Below, in pieces: positions 1 through 8,590 of a stretch of 64,000 nt of DNA. Location of the stretch: NCBI RefSeq assembly GCF_017874735.1, contig NZ_JAGGLV010000031.1:17515-81514 (forward strand). Reading direction: 5' to 3'. The position numbers and the translations under genes were made by a program. This stretch comes from Paenibacillus silagei. GTDB lineage: Bacteria > Bacillota > Bacilli > Paenibacillales > Paenibacillaceae. Below the pieces are notes generated by a model. It was given only the letters and a program-made list of their open reading frames with translations. It did no database searches and was not told where the DNA came from. How positions within the stretch are numbered: the stretch's first letter is position 1; each line of letters opens with the position of its first letter.

Positions 1-317
1 CAGACAGGCACCGCCGCTACGATGAGCGAAGCGATGGAGGAAGAGACTCTTTGCTCTGACCAGGCTACTACCCCGTTGCCCCCAAGCAGCAGCAAGGCAC
101 CTACAATCGCGGAGGATCGCCATTCACGCCCGGCCGGACGCTTCGCTCCGCTTACTCTGGCAATGAGGTACAGGACCACACCTGCCGTGAAAAAGCGGAC
201 CCCTGCCATCAGAAAGGGCGGCATCGTCTCGATGGCAATCTTCATGCCTACATAGGTGCCTCCCCAAAATAAATAAACAAATAAGAGTGCTATTCCCACC
301 ACATATAACTGATTCAT
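1..317 (-). CDS. EamA/DMT-family transporter, N-terminal part (runs off the left edge)
   Basis: Only the first 105 or so codons are present; the rest lies left of the window. The start is the ATG at 317, preceded by an AAGGGG ribosome binding site. The protein opens with a hydrophobic helix containing FWGGTYVGMKIAIE, the usual first helix of EamA (drug/metabolite transporter) proteins. A second helix follows (FLMAGVRFFTAGVVLYLIA), then the typical basic stretch, a third helix with LLLLGGNGVVAWSEQ, and the start of a fourth. Family members are ten-helix inner-membrane exporters of metabolites; the substrate cannot be read from sequence. The gene is GC-rich, unlike the AT-rich genes that follow it at 447-5990. 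Confidence 0.85.
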   Translation of the reverse strand, partial: MNQLYVVGIALLFVYLFWGGTYVGMKIAIETMPPFLMAGVRFFTAGVVLYLIARVSGAKRPAGREWRSSAIVGALLLLGGNGVVAWSEQRVSSSIASLIVAAVPV

Positions 318-446
318 TTTCCCCTTATGCTTCAAGCCGCGTCATCCCTTTTCCCTAAAAACAGGTTTATGAGGGGTCTCCCGTTCTATCATTTATAAGA
401 ACATCCCCTGGGCAACATTATAGCATGATCTCTCCCCGTACATTGA

Positions 447-902
447 CTAATCGTTAGAGTATCTCAATGTTAGCGGCTGGTTCTCGTCAAGCCCTACTTT
501 CTCAACATCTCCCTCTTCAATAGTATTATTAATAAAAAGTTTCCAGTGCTTCTCTTTATCATTTTTAATATCACCTACCTTAATTATTTGTCCTTTCTGA
601 TCTTTTTCGATTAGCATCCCCTGTTCAGCATTGTCTGAAATGGCCTGAAGTGCTTTCCAGACTGTGGGGTTATCATCAATAATCTTAACGGTTTGAAGAA
701 ACAAAATATCATCTTCATTATAAATGACTACATTAACTTTTGTTTCCACATCTCCTTGACCTGTGTATTTTACGCCATGATACTCAGGAGAAATCCCATC
801 CCCCTTTTTACTTCCGCATGCTGTTAACGATAATGCAATAACCATTACCACAACTAATATACTGTAAACGGTTTTTGTAGAATTCACTTTAGGTTGAAAC
901 AC
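447..902 (-). CDS. Small lipoprotein with a DUF4430-like domain
   Basis: A 151-residue secreted lipoprotein. I place the start at the GTG at 902 because the GGAGGGG ribosome binding site lies just upstream of it; an ATG 18 bases earlier would put that site inside the gene. The N-terminus has a basic stretch, a hydrophobic helix and a lipobox (LSLTACGS), so the mature protein should be anchored outside the membrane. The rest alternates short strands (VNVVIYNEDD, TVWKALQAI, HWKLFINNT) and ends in PLTLRY, which resembles the DUF4430/transcobalamin-like C-terminal domain; that match is from memory. It is the last gene of a minus-strand run behind an FtsX-type permease, so it may be an accessory subunit of that transporter. 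Confidence 0.7.
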   Translation of the reverse strand: MFQPKVNSTKTVYSILVVVMVIALSLTACGSKKGDGISPEYHGVKYTGQGDVETKVNVVIYNEDDILFLQTVKIIDDNPTVWKALQAISDNAEQGMLIEKDQKGQIIKVGDIKNDKEKHWKLFINNTIEEGDVEKVGLDENQPLTLRYSND

Positions 903-950
903 TATTATTTCCCCCTCCAAGATTATATTAAACTATTTGCTGTCCCTCGC

Positions 951-3380
951 TCATTCACTAAACCGGATTCGTTCCATCAAGCTCTCCTTGCTTAAGCGCC
1001 ACTGCATGTAGAAGGTAGTCCCTATTTGAACTGTGAAATAGGCGAATAATAGGGTTAGCATGGCTGTCATTGGCAGTTGATATTGGACATAGGCGGCGGA
1101 TTGCTTGAAAATTTCAACACTATAATATCCTACTGGTATACCCAGTGAAAAAGTGAACAACAGACTGATTAGGATCACCATTAAGCCTTCACTGCCTAAT
1201 TGTAAAATCAGCTGACTCCGCGACAGTCCAATAGCTTCAATTAAGCTAATTTCCCGCTTTCTAGAATTCATACTCGTTAAATTGGAATTTATTAAATTAA
1301 ATATGCTAATAATCATTAATGCTGAAATAAGACCATTAGCCGCCAATTGAAGCACTTTCTTCATTCCATTGAACTCTTGATATATTTCTTGAAAAGAAGT
1401 GAATGTTATTCTTCGATCGGCATTTGCAATCCCTTTGAGAGTTTGCTCTACCTTCCCTTGTTGGCCTTGATCGACTAAAACACTAATCTGCTTAATACGT
1501 TGATCTAAACCCAATCGTTTGAACAAATCCTGATGAGCAATAAGAACTCCCCCTTCTGAAGAATCACCTTTATAAGTAACATAGTTAGGCAAAACACCGA
1601 CAATAGTGAATTCACGTTCTTTCTTTCCTTCTCCGTACTGAGCCATCCGAATTTTATCACCCACTTTGTACCTTCCATCTTCCGCGACCGCAATGAGATT
1701 ATCACCATTTCTCAGTTCTGTAAGCATAGAATCATCTTTCCCGAGCATCTTGAGTGTATTTTTCATTAAGGCATCATCGTAAGCATAAATATCCGTTCGA
1801 ATTTCCGGGTTTTTCATACTCGCCATGTCCTTGAGATGAAGGTTTGCATCTTGTTTGTTATAGATCAAGACATCATACATTTCTGTTAATACTGTCTTGA
1901 CACCAGTAATAGCATCTACTTGGTTTATAACTTTGTTATTTAACAGATCTAGGTTTACATCAGTTCCACGGTAAGCAGCAGTACTTAATTTATAATCCCC
2001 AGGCACCATACTTCCAGCCATATTATTAATATTAATACTACTAAGAATACTCCCAGTGACCACGAAAATAAGTCCTGTCAGGGTAATCGATGTTATGGTA
2101 ACCCAAGTGCGTTTACGGTATCGGATCAATTGTGCCAATACCAAGGTGAACCCGCTAAATGAATTTTTGAATTTTTTTTTGGTCTTATGCCTTTTCTTTC
2201 CTAAATCTTCAGCGGGATTGTAACGAATAGCTGCAATCTCCGTAATTCCTCCTACTTTTTTAGCAGGAATATAAACAGAAAATACAACGAGAATCAGACC
2301 TGTAATTAAAGCAATACAAGCAATGTTAGGAGACAGTTGAACATATAATTCGGAGCTACCACTAGCCGTATTTCCTAAGAAGGGAATAAATGCTGCACTT
2401 CCCCCTACCCCCAGCAAAAGCCCCATAAAACTCCCAACCAGCGAAATCATAAGTCCTTCCGTAAGAATCATCTTTCGCAGTTGATTAGGAGTCATTCCTA
2501 TTGCTTTCATCATCCCAAATAAACGGATCTGTTCTGATATATATATATTGAATATGTTATAAATAACCATGGCTGCACTAATTATAATTACAAACACAAC
2601 AATGGTTACTTTCAGAATAGATAACGGATTCTGCTCATATGCGCCATTGTAACGTTCATTTATTTGTATTTGATCATCTTTTAGCTGAGAGCCCTCACCA
2701 ATTTTGTGAGCCGTAGATGAAGCATTAAAGTCTGAATTCAAAAGAGCAAATAAAACAACATCCGGGTTAGGACTATATTGCCTGGAAAGGTTTTGAGAAA
2801 TAAACATTAGACCAGCTCTAACCGTTTTACGTACGGCGATATCATCAATAATGCCAACTAGCTTAAATTTTTTTGTTATATGTTCTGTTTCCCCTGCATT
2901 CATAACTTGCAAATTCAATGGAATTACTACTCCTATGTTAGGAGAAAAGCCAAGTTCCTCAATTACCCATTTATCCAATACAATTTCGTCGTCAGCGACC
3001 GGAGCCCTCCCTTGCATTAATTGAATCAGTCCTTCATTAATTCCCTCTATATAACTTATAGCCATATTAATATTCAATTTTTCAAACGTGTCCGACTTAA
3101 CATTTTTACTGATATAGGAGACATAGTGCTTTTTTATCTTCGGATTATTCTCAATAGCTTGTTGCTGCTCCGGCAACAAATGCTCATACTGCACATGATA
3201 GGCACCTAACTCATTAATCGCTTCTCGCTTGCTCCTCTGGTCGTCAGAGTAAAAATAAGTCAGCACCACAAAAATTAAGGCTACGGCTAAAGCGACTGTA
3301 CCTACAGTCAATAATGTCCGGCTTTTGTGATGACGTAGATTTTTCAGGGATACACTGTGAACAGTAATTGTATTTTTCAT
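951..3380 (-). CDS. FtsX-type ABC transporter permease (MacB-like)
   Basis: An 809-residue permease. It starts with one transmembrane helix (about 20-43), followed by a large extracellular domain, then a three-helix FtsX block (about 255-375) with the typical LFGMMKAIGMTPNQLRKMIL motif. A second helix (about 425-450), a second extracellular domain and a final FtsX block (REISLIEAIGLSRSQL, about 680-795) complete the duplicated architecture. The ATG overlaps the stop of the upstream ATPase gene by four bases, so the two are translationally coupled. Such permeases usually act on peptides, lipoproteins or cell-wall stress signals rather than importing a solute. With the sensor kinase and regulator upstream, a role in peptide-antibiotic sensing or resistance is plausible but inferred. 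Confidence 0.9.
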   Translation of the reverse strand: MKNTITVHSVSLKNLRHHKSRTLLTVGTVALAVALIFVVLTYFYSDDQRSKREAINELGAYHVQYEHLLPEQQQAIENNPKIKKHYVSYISKNVKSDTFEKLNINMAISYIEGINEGLIQLMQGRAPVADDEIVLDKWVIEELGFSPNIGVVIPLNLQVMNAGETEHITKKFKLVGIIDDIAVRKTVRAGLMFISQNLSRQYSPNPDVVLFALLNSDFNASSTAHKIGEGSQLKDDQIQINERYNGAYEQNPLSILKVTIVVFVIIISAAMVIYNIFNIYISEQIRLFGMMKAIGMTPNQLRKMILTEGLMISLVGSFMGLLLGVGGSAAFIPFLGNTASGSSELYVQLSPNIACIALITGLILVVFSVYIPAKKVGGITEIAAIRYNPAEDLGKKRHKTKKKFKNSFSGFTLVLAQLIRYRKRTWVTITSITLTGLIFVVTGSILSSININNMAGSMVPGDYKLSTAAYRGTDVNLDLLNNKVINQVDAITGVKTVLTEMYDVLIYNKQDANLHLKDMASMKNPEIRTDIYAYDDALMKNTLKMLGKDDSMLTELRNGDNLIAVAEDGRYKVGDKIRMAQYGEGKKEREFTIVGVLPNYVTYKGDSSEGGVLIAHQDLFKRLGLDQRIKQISVLVDQGQQGKVEQTLKGIANADRRITFTSFQEIYQEFNGMKKVLQLAANGLISALMIISIFNLINSNLTSMNSRKREISLIEAIGLSRSQLILQLGSEGLMVILISLLFTFSLGIPVGYYSVEIFKQSAAYVQYQLPMTAMLTLLFAYFTVQIGTTFYMQWRLSKESLMERIRFSE

Positions 3381-4051
3381 CCTTCTACCTCTACTGCAAT
3401 GGAACCGTCCACCACTCGAACAGTCCGACCTGCAAGCTTAGCCACTTCGTCATTATGCGTTACAACAATCAAAGTCTGGTTATATTTCTCTACGGATAAA
3501 CGCAGCAAATCCAAAACGTTGTTGCTAGAACGGCTATCGAGATTTCCTGTGGGTTCATCTGCGAGCACAATAGCTGGTCTAGCTGCCAATGCACGGGCAA
3601 TTGCCACCCTTTGCTGCTGGCCGCCAGACAATACTGTGGGCAGACTGGCCCGCTTTTCATAGATCCCCAAAGTATTTAAAATATCTTCAATATAGCTAAC
3701 ATCTGCTTTCTTCCCATCCAGCCCAATGGGTAAAATGATGTTCTCCCACACATTAAGTGAGGGCACCAAATTAAAAGCCTGAAACACAAATCCAATCTGG
3801 CGACGGCGAAACACGGCTAGTTGACTCATTGGCAATGTATAAATGGAAGTCCCATTTATGATGACCTCACCGCTTGTAGGCGCATCCAACCCCCCAATGA
3901 TGTGCATTAATGTGCTTTTTCCTGCACCAGACTGCCCAACAATAGAAATAAACTCACCTTTCGCCACTGAGAAATCAACATTGTGGATTGCCTTCACTTG
4001 ACCTTCTCCACTGCCATAATATTTACATAACTTCTTTCCTTCCAGAATCAT
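3377..4051 (-). CDS. ABC transporter ATP-binding protein (LolD/MacB type)
   Basis: A 224-residue ATPase and the energising partner of the FtsX-type permease that follows. It has Walker A (GQSGAGKST), the Q-loop (FVFQAFNLVPSLNVWEN), the signature LSGGQQQRVAIA, Walker B with D-loop (VLADEPTGNLD) and the H-loop histidine (VVTHND). The QAFNLVP and GNLDS wording is characteristic of the LolD/MacB/BceA group. The start is placed at the ATG at 4051, which has GGGAGG eight bases upstream; an earlier ATG at 4081 has no such site. It is probably cotranscribed with the kinase gene, whose stop lies about 90 bases upstream. Confidence 0.92.
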   Translation of the reverse strand: MILEGKKLCKYYGSGEGQVKAIHNVDFSVAKGEFISIVGQSGAGKSTLMHIIGGLDAPTSGEVIINGTSIYTLPMSQLAVFRRRQIGFVFQAFNLVPSLNVWENIILPIGLDGKKADVSYIEDILNTLGIYEKRASLPTVLSGGQQQRVAIARALAARPAIVLADEPTGNLDSRSSNNVLDLLRLSVEKYNQTLIVVTHNDEVAKLAGRTVRVVDGSIAVEVEG

Positions 4052-4140
4052 ATCGGCGCCTCCCTTTATACGTGGATACAAAAATATCCTCCCCTAAGTG
4101 GTTCTCTAGGAAAGGATATCCAATAGTTATCTATTATTTA

Positions 4141-5328
4141 TCAACTTTGGTGCAGCAAAATCGAAACTTTCACACAGGCGCCACCTGACTTATTGTTCGT
4201 TAGCTGAATACTGCCCCCTTGCTTCTCAGCCAGTACCTTGCAAATATTCAACCCCATGCCATAATGGCTCTCCTCAGCTTCCGCCTTGCTTGTATAAAAT
4301 GGCGTGGTAGCAAGCTTCAGATCCTGGCTTGAGAACCCTTTGCCATCATCATTAACTGTAATCGAAAAAAATCCTTTAACAAATTCAAAACGTACAGAAA
4401 TCGTCTGACTTGCATAACGAAGCGAATTGGCAATCATATTTTCGTATATCCTGGTAACCATTCCTGTATCAATGTTCAACGATTGTTCAGCGATTTGATT
4501 TTCAAATGATAATTCCAATGAATGTTCCCGTGCCAGAAATTCAGCCAAACTGCTTAGTTGTTTCAAAAAAACGGAAACCTCTACTTGGGTCCATGCTACC
4601 GAGATATCTTCGAGTTTTTGGGCCTCGCCCATAATTTGCACATAATTCTCCAGCCGTAATATATGTATACTCATGGTTGTTATGGTATCCAGTAGCTTCT
4701 CCTTGCTTATTTTATCTTCTGGCAGATATCTATTTAAAAAATCCGCGTAACCTCTTAATACTGTCAGCGGTGTCCGGAGATCATGTGAAAAAGCTGCATT
4801 CAACTGTTTTCTGTCCTCTATAGAACGCCACATCTGACGGTTGTTATCCTCCAAAGCAGCTCTCATGCTCTCAAAAGACCTGCACAGCTGCCCCATTTCA
4901 TCTTCGTTATATTGCGGAATATGAAAATCCAAGTCATTATTGGATATTTTAGCAGAAGCTTCGCGCAAAATCTCAATCGGTTGTTTGAGCTTATTGTGGT
5001 AAAACAACAAAGAAGCCGCCAGGGTAGCTAGCCCAAAAAATATCAAAATGGACCAGGAGTCCAGAAAACTGCATAACTTAATAATCTGTTCATCTGTATA
5101 AGAATAATCTGTATTAAAGTCCTTCATGTTATAGATAATGGCTGGATTCTCAATGTCCGCTGAGGTGTAAGAGTCGTTATACTTCAGAAACATATTATTA
5201 CGTATCTGGCCTGCCCCAGTAATAGTAATCACACTAAGGAGTCCGGCAATAAGGACAAATACAAGCATATAGATCATAAATGTCACCCTAATGGATAAGT
5301 TACGCCAACCTTTTATTACCCTACCCAT
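4141..5328 (-). CDS. Sensor histidine kinase, lantibiotic-type (SpaK-like)
   Basis: A 395-residue membrane kinase. Two transmembrane helices (about 16-38 and 92-110) enclose a short extracellular loop of about 55 residues. A HAMP region follows, then the dimerisation helix with the phospho-acceptor histidine in FSHDLRTPLTVLRGY (H182). The C-terminal ATPase domain shows the N box (ENMIANSLRYAS), DDGKGF and GMGLNICKVL. The short sensor loop and the FSHDLRTPLTVL wording recall the kinases of SpaK/NisK-type or bacitracin-type systems. It overlaps the upstream response regulator gene by 13 bases and is followed by the ABC transporter genes, so it probably controls them. The stimulus is unknown. 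Confidence 0.9.
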   Translation of the reverse strand: MGRVIKGWRNLSIRVTFMIYMLVFVLIAGLLSVITITGAGQIRNNMFLKYNDSYTSADIENPAIIYNMKDFNTDYSYTDEQIIKLCSFLDSWSILIFFGLATLAASLLFYHNKLKQPIEILREASAKISNNDLDFHIPQYNEDEMGQLCRSFESMRAALEDNNRQMWRSIEDRKQLNAAFSHDLRTPLTVLRGYADFLNRYLPEDKISKEKLLDTITTMSIHILRLENYVQIMGEAQKLEDISVAWTQVEVSVFLKQLSSLAEFLAREHSLELSFENQIAEQSLNIDTGMVTRIYENMIANSLRYASQTISVRFEFVKGFFSITVNDDGKGFSSQDLKLATTPFYTSKAEAEESHYGMGLNICKVLAEKQGGSIQLTNNKSGGACVKVSILLHQS

Positions 5329-5990
5329 TTATAGCCCACACCCCATACTGTTGAAATGTATATGTGATCACTAACCTCATTAAATTTAGACCGAATTCTT
5401 CTGATATGCTCTGCAACAACGATGCTATCCCCTTCATGATCCAGACCCCAGACTTTTTCATAGATATGTTCTTTATCAAAGACTTGACCGCTGTTCATGG
5501 ACAACAACTCAATAATACCAAATTCTTTCTTGGCAAAAGAAAGTGCGCGTCCTTTGTAATACACCCCTCTGGCGGAGTAGTCGATCACTAAATCATCTGA
5601 AAATCTGGTTTGTGTCTTAACAGAATGTCTTCGTTCACGGCGCAGATGTGCCTCTACCCTAGCTCCAAGCTCATCAATGCTGAACGGCTTGACAATATAA
5701 TCATCCCCGCCCACTCGAAAGCCATTAATTTTATCTGACTCTTCCACTTGCGCAGTCAGGAATATAATAGGGCAGGATACGAAATCCCGTATACGAGTGC
5801 ACACCTCAAGACCATCAATCTCCGGCATATTAATATCCAGTATAATAATGCCTGGATTATACGCTACTTTGCGTAATGCCTCCCCGCCGCTCCGCGCAGT
5901 TAAGACCTTATAACCATTTATCTCAAAATAATCTTTCAGCAGATTAACTATATCCGCCTCATCATCAACAATAAGAATTTGATTATTCAT
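5316..5990 (-). CDS. OmpR-family response regulator
   Basis: A 224-residue regulator with an N-terminal receiver domain: acidic pair D9/D10, phosphorylation site D52 in IILDINMP, T in FLTAQ and K in DYIVKPFS. The C-terminal winged helix is of the OmpR/PhoB type (LSFAKKEFGIIELL, VAEHIRRIRSKF, VWGVGYKW). It forms a two-component system with the overlapping kinase gene. Only three bases separate it from the stop of the GbsR-like gene upstream, and its ribosome binding site (AAGGCGG) lies inside that gene's last codons. Base composition changes abruptly at this junction: the regulator and everything to its left down to about 450 are AT-rich, whereas the GbsR-like gene is GC-rich. Confidence 0.93.
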   Translation of the reverse strand: MNNQILIVDDEADIVNLLKDYFEINGYKVLTARSGGEALRKVAYNPGIIILDINMPEIDGLEVCTRIRDFVSCPIIFLTAQVEESDKINGFRVGGDDYIVKPFSIDELGARVEAHLRRERRHSVKTQTRFSDDLVIDYSARGVYYKGRALSFAKKEFGIIELLSMNSGQVFDKEHIYEKVWGLDHEGDSIVVAEHIRRIRSKFNEVSDHIYISTVWGVGYKWVG

Positions 5991-5993
5991 AGC

Positions 5994-6572
5994 TCATAAT
6001 CCGCCTTCCTCGCCGGTACTTCCCCGTTCCCCGCCGAATATCGCTCCTTCCGCAAGCCCCGACACGAACCGCTGCAGCCAGGCATAGTACTCGGCCGCGT
6101 GCTCCAGCTTCTCCAAGTCTCTGAGGCAGGCCTGCCGCTCCTCTTCGGGTGTGTCTGCTGCATAGGCCAGTGCCTGGAGGTCGGGGACCGCAGCTCCCAT
6201 CGCTTCCTGCATGACATCGATCTCCCGCTGAAGCTTCAGGGTGAAGAAGTTCCGGAAGGCCTCGAAGAAGTCCGTCTCCGCTGCGTACAGCTCCTTCCGC
6301 TCACGCTTCTCCGGAAGCTTCGTGACCATCCGGGAGGCGATCAGAGAGCGGACTCCGTAGCTCATATTGCTTTTACTCATATTCATGACCTGCTTCATTT
6401 CCTCAAGCGTCATCGGCTTGTCCTCGAAGAACATCACCCCATACAGCTGCCCGAAGGAATAATTCGCTCCATATAAATCCATGGTCTGGGCTATGGCATC
6501 GATCACCGGGCCAAGCAGCTGCTCCCGGGGCGAACGGTGCGGATGTTCCTCGCCGAATGCGGCCTGCTTCAT
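5994..6572 (-). CDS. GbsR/MarR-type transcriptional regulator
   Basis: A 192-residue winged-helix protein. The start at 6572 is chosen for its GAGGTG ribosome binding site seven bases upstream. The sequence YGANYSFGQLYGVMFFEDKPMTLEEM, read as its two halves, is typical of the GbsR branch. The recognition helix region reads MSKSNMSYGVRSLI, followed by a KREL-type wing. GbsR of Bacillus subtilis represses glycine betaine synthesis and choline uptake in response to choline. No betaine genes are visible here. It is divergent from a MalF/MalG sugar-type importer at 6796, whose promoter contains a palindrome that could be its operator, and it may also be read through into the two-component genes at 5990. 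Confidence 0.85.
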   Translation of the reverse strand: MKQAAFGEEHPHRSPREQLLGPVIDAIAQTMDLYGANYSFGQLYGVMFFEDKPMTLEEMKQVMNMSKSNMSYGVRSLIASRMVTKLPEKRERKELYAAETDFFEAFRNFFTLKLQREIDVMQEAMGAAVPDLQALAYAADTPEEERQACLRDLEKLEHAAEYYAWLQRFVSGLAEGAIFGGERGSTGEEGGL

Positions 6573-6723
6573 CAGGTGGCACCTCATTTTCACATAGAAT
6601 CGTTCTCTCTACCTTACACAATACCGCAGCTTTACCGCAATCATCCTACAAATTTTACACAAAATCCGACCGGGCTTTACCCCCGCTTGACCACAAGCCT
6701 GCCTCATGAGTGTACAATTTTTT

Positions 6724-6752
6724 TTGAACAGAGGAGCTGTCCTCTGCATTAT
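6724..6752 (+). promoter_or_regulatory. Promoter of the 6796-10006 transporter with a palindrome in its spacer
   Basis: A -35-like TTGAAC (6724-6729) and a -10-like CATTAT (6747-6752) are separated by 17 bases. The spacer carries AGAGGA-GCTG-TCCTCT (6730-6745), an interrupted palindrome in a position where a bound repressor would block RNA polymerase. The promoter would start transcription near 6759, which fits the start codon at 6796 better than the ATG at 6772. The divergent GbsR-like gene is the obvious candidate binder; that is inference. Confidence 0.5.
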
Positions 6753-6795
6753 ACCGCATCAACCATTATGAATGAAATGGAGAATATGGACGAAA

Positions 6796-7677
6796 ATGAC
6801 ACATTCAAAATTATTCAGCGGCTTGAAGCCCGTGCTGTTCACTCTGCCGGCCATGATCCCTTTCGCCGTATTCTGGCTCGCGCCGCTGCTGTATGTGCTG
6901 TATCTCAGCTTCACGGAATGGGATTTCATGAGCCCGGAGAAAACCTTTGTCGGCTGGCAGAATTATACCGATCTGCTCAGTAACCCCGCTTTTTACAAAG
7001 CGCTGAGGGTGACCGTTCTCTTCTGCCTCGGCAGTGTGCTGCCGGTGATCCTGCTCGGACTGGGTCTGGCCCTCCTCATGAACAGAAAGCTGAAGGGCTC
7101 AGCCCTCTACCAGATCCTGCTGTTCTCGCCTTGGGTGACGCCGACCGTCGCTGTGTCTATCGTCTGGTCCTGGATTTATCAGCCTGAAGCCGGGCTTGCC
7201 AATGCGGTGCTGAACTTCTTCGGCCTGGATTCCATCGGCTGGCTGCAGGACCCCAAATGGGCATTAACCGGCGTCCTGCTGGTCACGATTTGGAAGTCGG
7301 TCGGCTGGGCAATGATCTTCTATCTGGTGGCGCTGCGCAATGTACCTTCCGACCTGCTGGAAGCCGGGGAGCTGGACGGGGCAAGCCCGGTGCAGAAGTT
7401 TCTGCGGATTACATGGCCGCTGATCTCGCCGACTACTCTTTTCTTATTCGTGGTGCAGTTAGTCTCGGCACTTCAGGCCTATGACCAGATTAATGTCCTA
7501 ACCCAGGGCGGCCCGTCCGGCTCCACCCGCACTCTGCTCTATCTGTATTATCAGTCCGCCTTCGAATCGTTCCAGATCGGAGAGGCTTCTTCCGTAGCTG
7601 TCGTTCTGGTCTTGATCTGCATGCTGCTGTCGGTCCTCTCCTTCGGGATCAGCAAGCGGACCACTCATTATCAATAG
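6796..7677 (+). CDS. Sugar ABC transporter permease, MalF type
   Basis: A 293-residue integral membrane permease with six predicted helices. It begins with LPAMIPFAVFWLAPLLYVLYLSF, written here in two adjoining helical turns, and continues with the LLFSPWVTPTVAVSIVW segment. The cytoplasmic coupling loop (EAA motif) reads LEAGELDGASPVQKFLRITWPL. It belongs to the CUT1 family of carbohydrate importers and should pair with the next permease and the lipoprotein at 8591. The start at 6796 has GGAG about 13 bases upstream; an in-frame ATG at 6772 is an alternative. No ATPase gene is present nearby, so a shared MsmK/MalK-type ATPase encoded elsewhere is expected, as is usual for this family. Confidence 0.9.
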   Translation: MTHSKLFSGLKPVLFTLPAMIPFAVFWLAPLLYVLYLSFTEWDFMSPEKTFVGWQNYTDLLSNPAFYKALRVTVLFCLGSVLPVILLGLGLALLMNRKLKGSALYQILLFSPWVTPTVAVSIVWSWIYQPEAGLANAVLNFFGLDSIGWLQDPKWALTGVLLVTIWKSVGWAMIFYLVALRNVPSDLLEAGELDGASPVQKFLRITWPLISPTTLFLFVVQLVSALQAYDQINVLTQGGPSGSTRTLLYLYYQSAFESFQIGEASSVAVVLVLICMLLSVLSFGISKRTTHYQ

Positions 7678-7713
7678 AAGCTATCCCATCCACTCCTAAG
7701 GAGGTCTCACCGC

Positions 7714-8556
7714 TTGCCTATATTCACACGTATCAGCGGGCTGGTTCGCCAGATTTTTTTCGCCACGCTTGCTCTTCTGATGGCCTTCCCGTTCTATTGG
7801 ATGGTTACGAGTGCCCTCAAGACCAATGATGAGATCTGGCGCTCCCCGCCCACACTCTGGCCTGAGGTGCCGCTGTGGGGCAACTTCGCCGCTGCCTGGA
7901 ACGAGGCGCCGTTCGCCAGATATATGGGTAACAGTATCTTCGTCGCTGTCTCCATTGTCCTCCTGCAGACAATCAATTCCGGGATGATGGCTTATGCGCT
8001 GACGCATATGAAATTCCGCCTGAAGGGCGTTTTTGCCGGAGTGATTCTGTTCGGTTATATGGTTCCTGCAACGGCAGTCTACCTGCCCGGATACCTGGTC
8101 CTCTCCGAGTTACACTTGCTGAACTCCTATGCGGGCCTGATTCTCTCCAACTGTGTGAGTATCTTCTCGATCTTCCTTATTAGGCAGGCCTTCCTTCAAG
8201 TCTCGCATGAGCTGGTGGAGGCCGGTGAAGTGGACGGTGCCTCGCATATGCGGATTCTATGGACGATCCTTGTGCCGGTCACAAGATCCTCATTCGCTGT
8301 ACTGGCGCTGATTACCTTCATTGACCAGTACAACAATTACTTCTGGCCGATGCTCATTACGAAGGACCCCAGCCTGCAGCTGGTCTCGGCCGGTCTGCGC
8401 AGCTTTTTCGTGGAAGGAGGTGCTTACGGACTGAAATGGCCGCTCATCATGGCCGCCAGCGCCTTCACGATTGCCCCGCTGCTGCTAGTCTTCCTGCTGG
8501 CGCAGAAAACGATAATGCAAAGTGTCAACATGACCGCAGGCTCAAGTAAAGGCTAA
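7714..8556 (+). CDS. Sugar ABC transporter permease, MalG type
   Basis: A 280-residue permease with six predicted membrane helices and a coupling loop reading VEAGEVDGASHMRILWTILVP. The early AFPFYWMVTSALKTNDEIW segment is the usual MalG/LacG N-terminus, where the second helix is preceded by a periplasm-facing loop. Translation starts at a TTG (7714), marked by a perfect AAGGAGG nine bases upstream. It lies 36 bases after the MalF-type gene and 34 bases before the lipoprotein gene, so the three form one operon. The substrate is probably an oligosaccharide or glycerol-phosphate-type compound, but sequence alone does not tell. Confidence 0.9.
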   Translation: MPIFTRISGLVRQIFFATLALLMAFPFYWMVTSALKTNDEIWRSPPTLWPEVPLWGNFAAAWNEAPFARYMGNSIFVAVSIVLLQTINSGMMAYALTHMKFRLKGVFAGVILFGYMVPATAVYLPGYLVLSELHLLNSYAGLILSNCVSIFSIFLIRQAFLQVSHELVEAGEVDGASHMRILWTILVPVTRSSFAVLALITFIDQYNNYFWPMLITKDPSLQLVSAGLRSFFVEGGAYGLKWPLIMAASAFTIAPLLLVFLLAQKTIMQSVNMTAGSSKG

Positions 8557-8590
8557 ACCCTAAACTTCAATACCCAAGAGGAGAATGATG

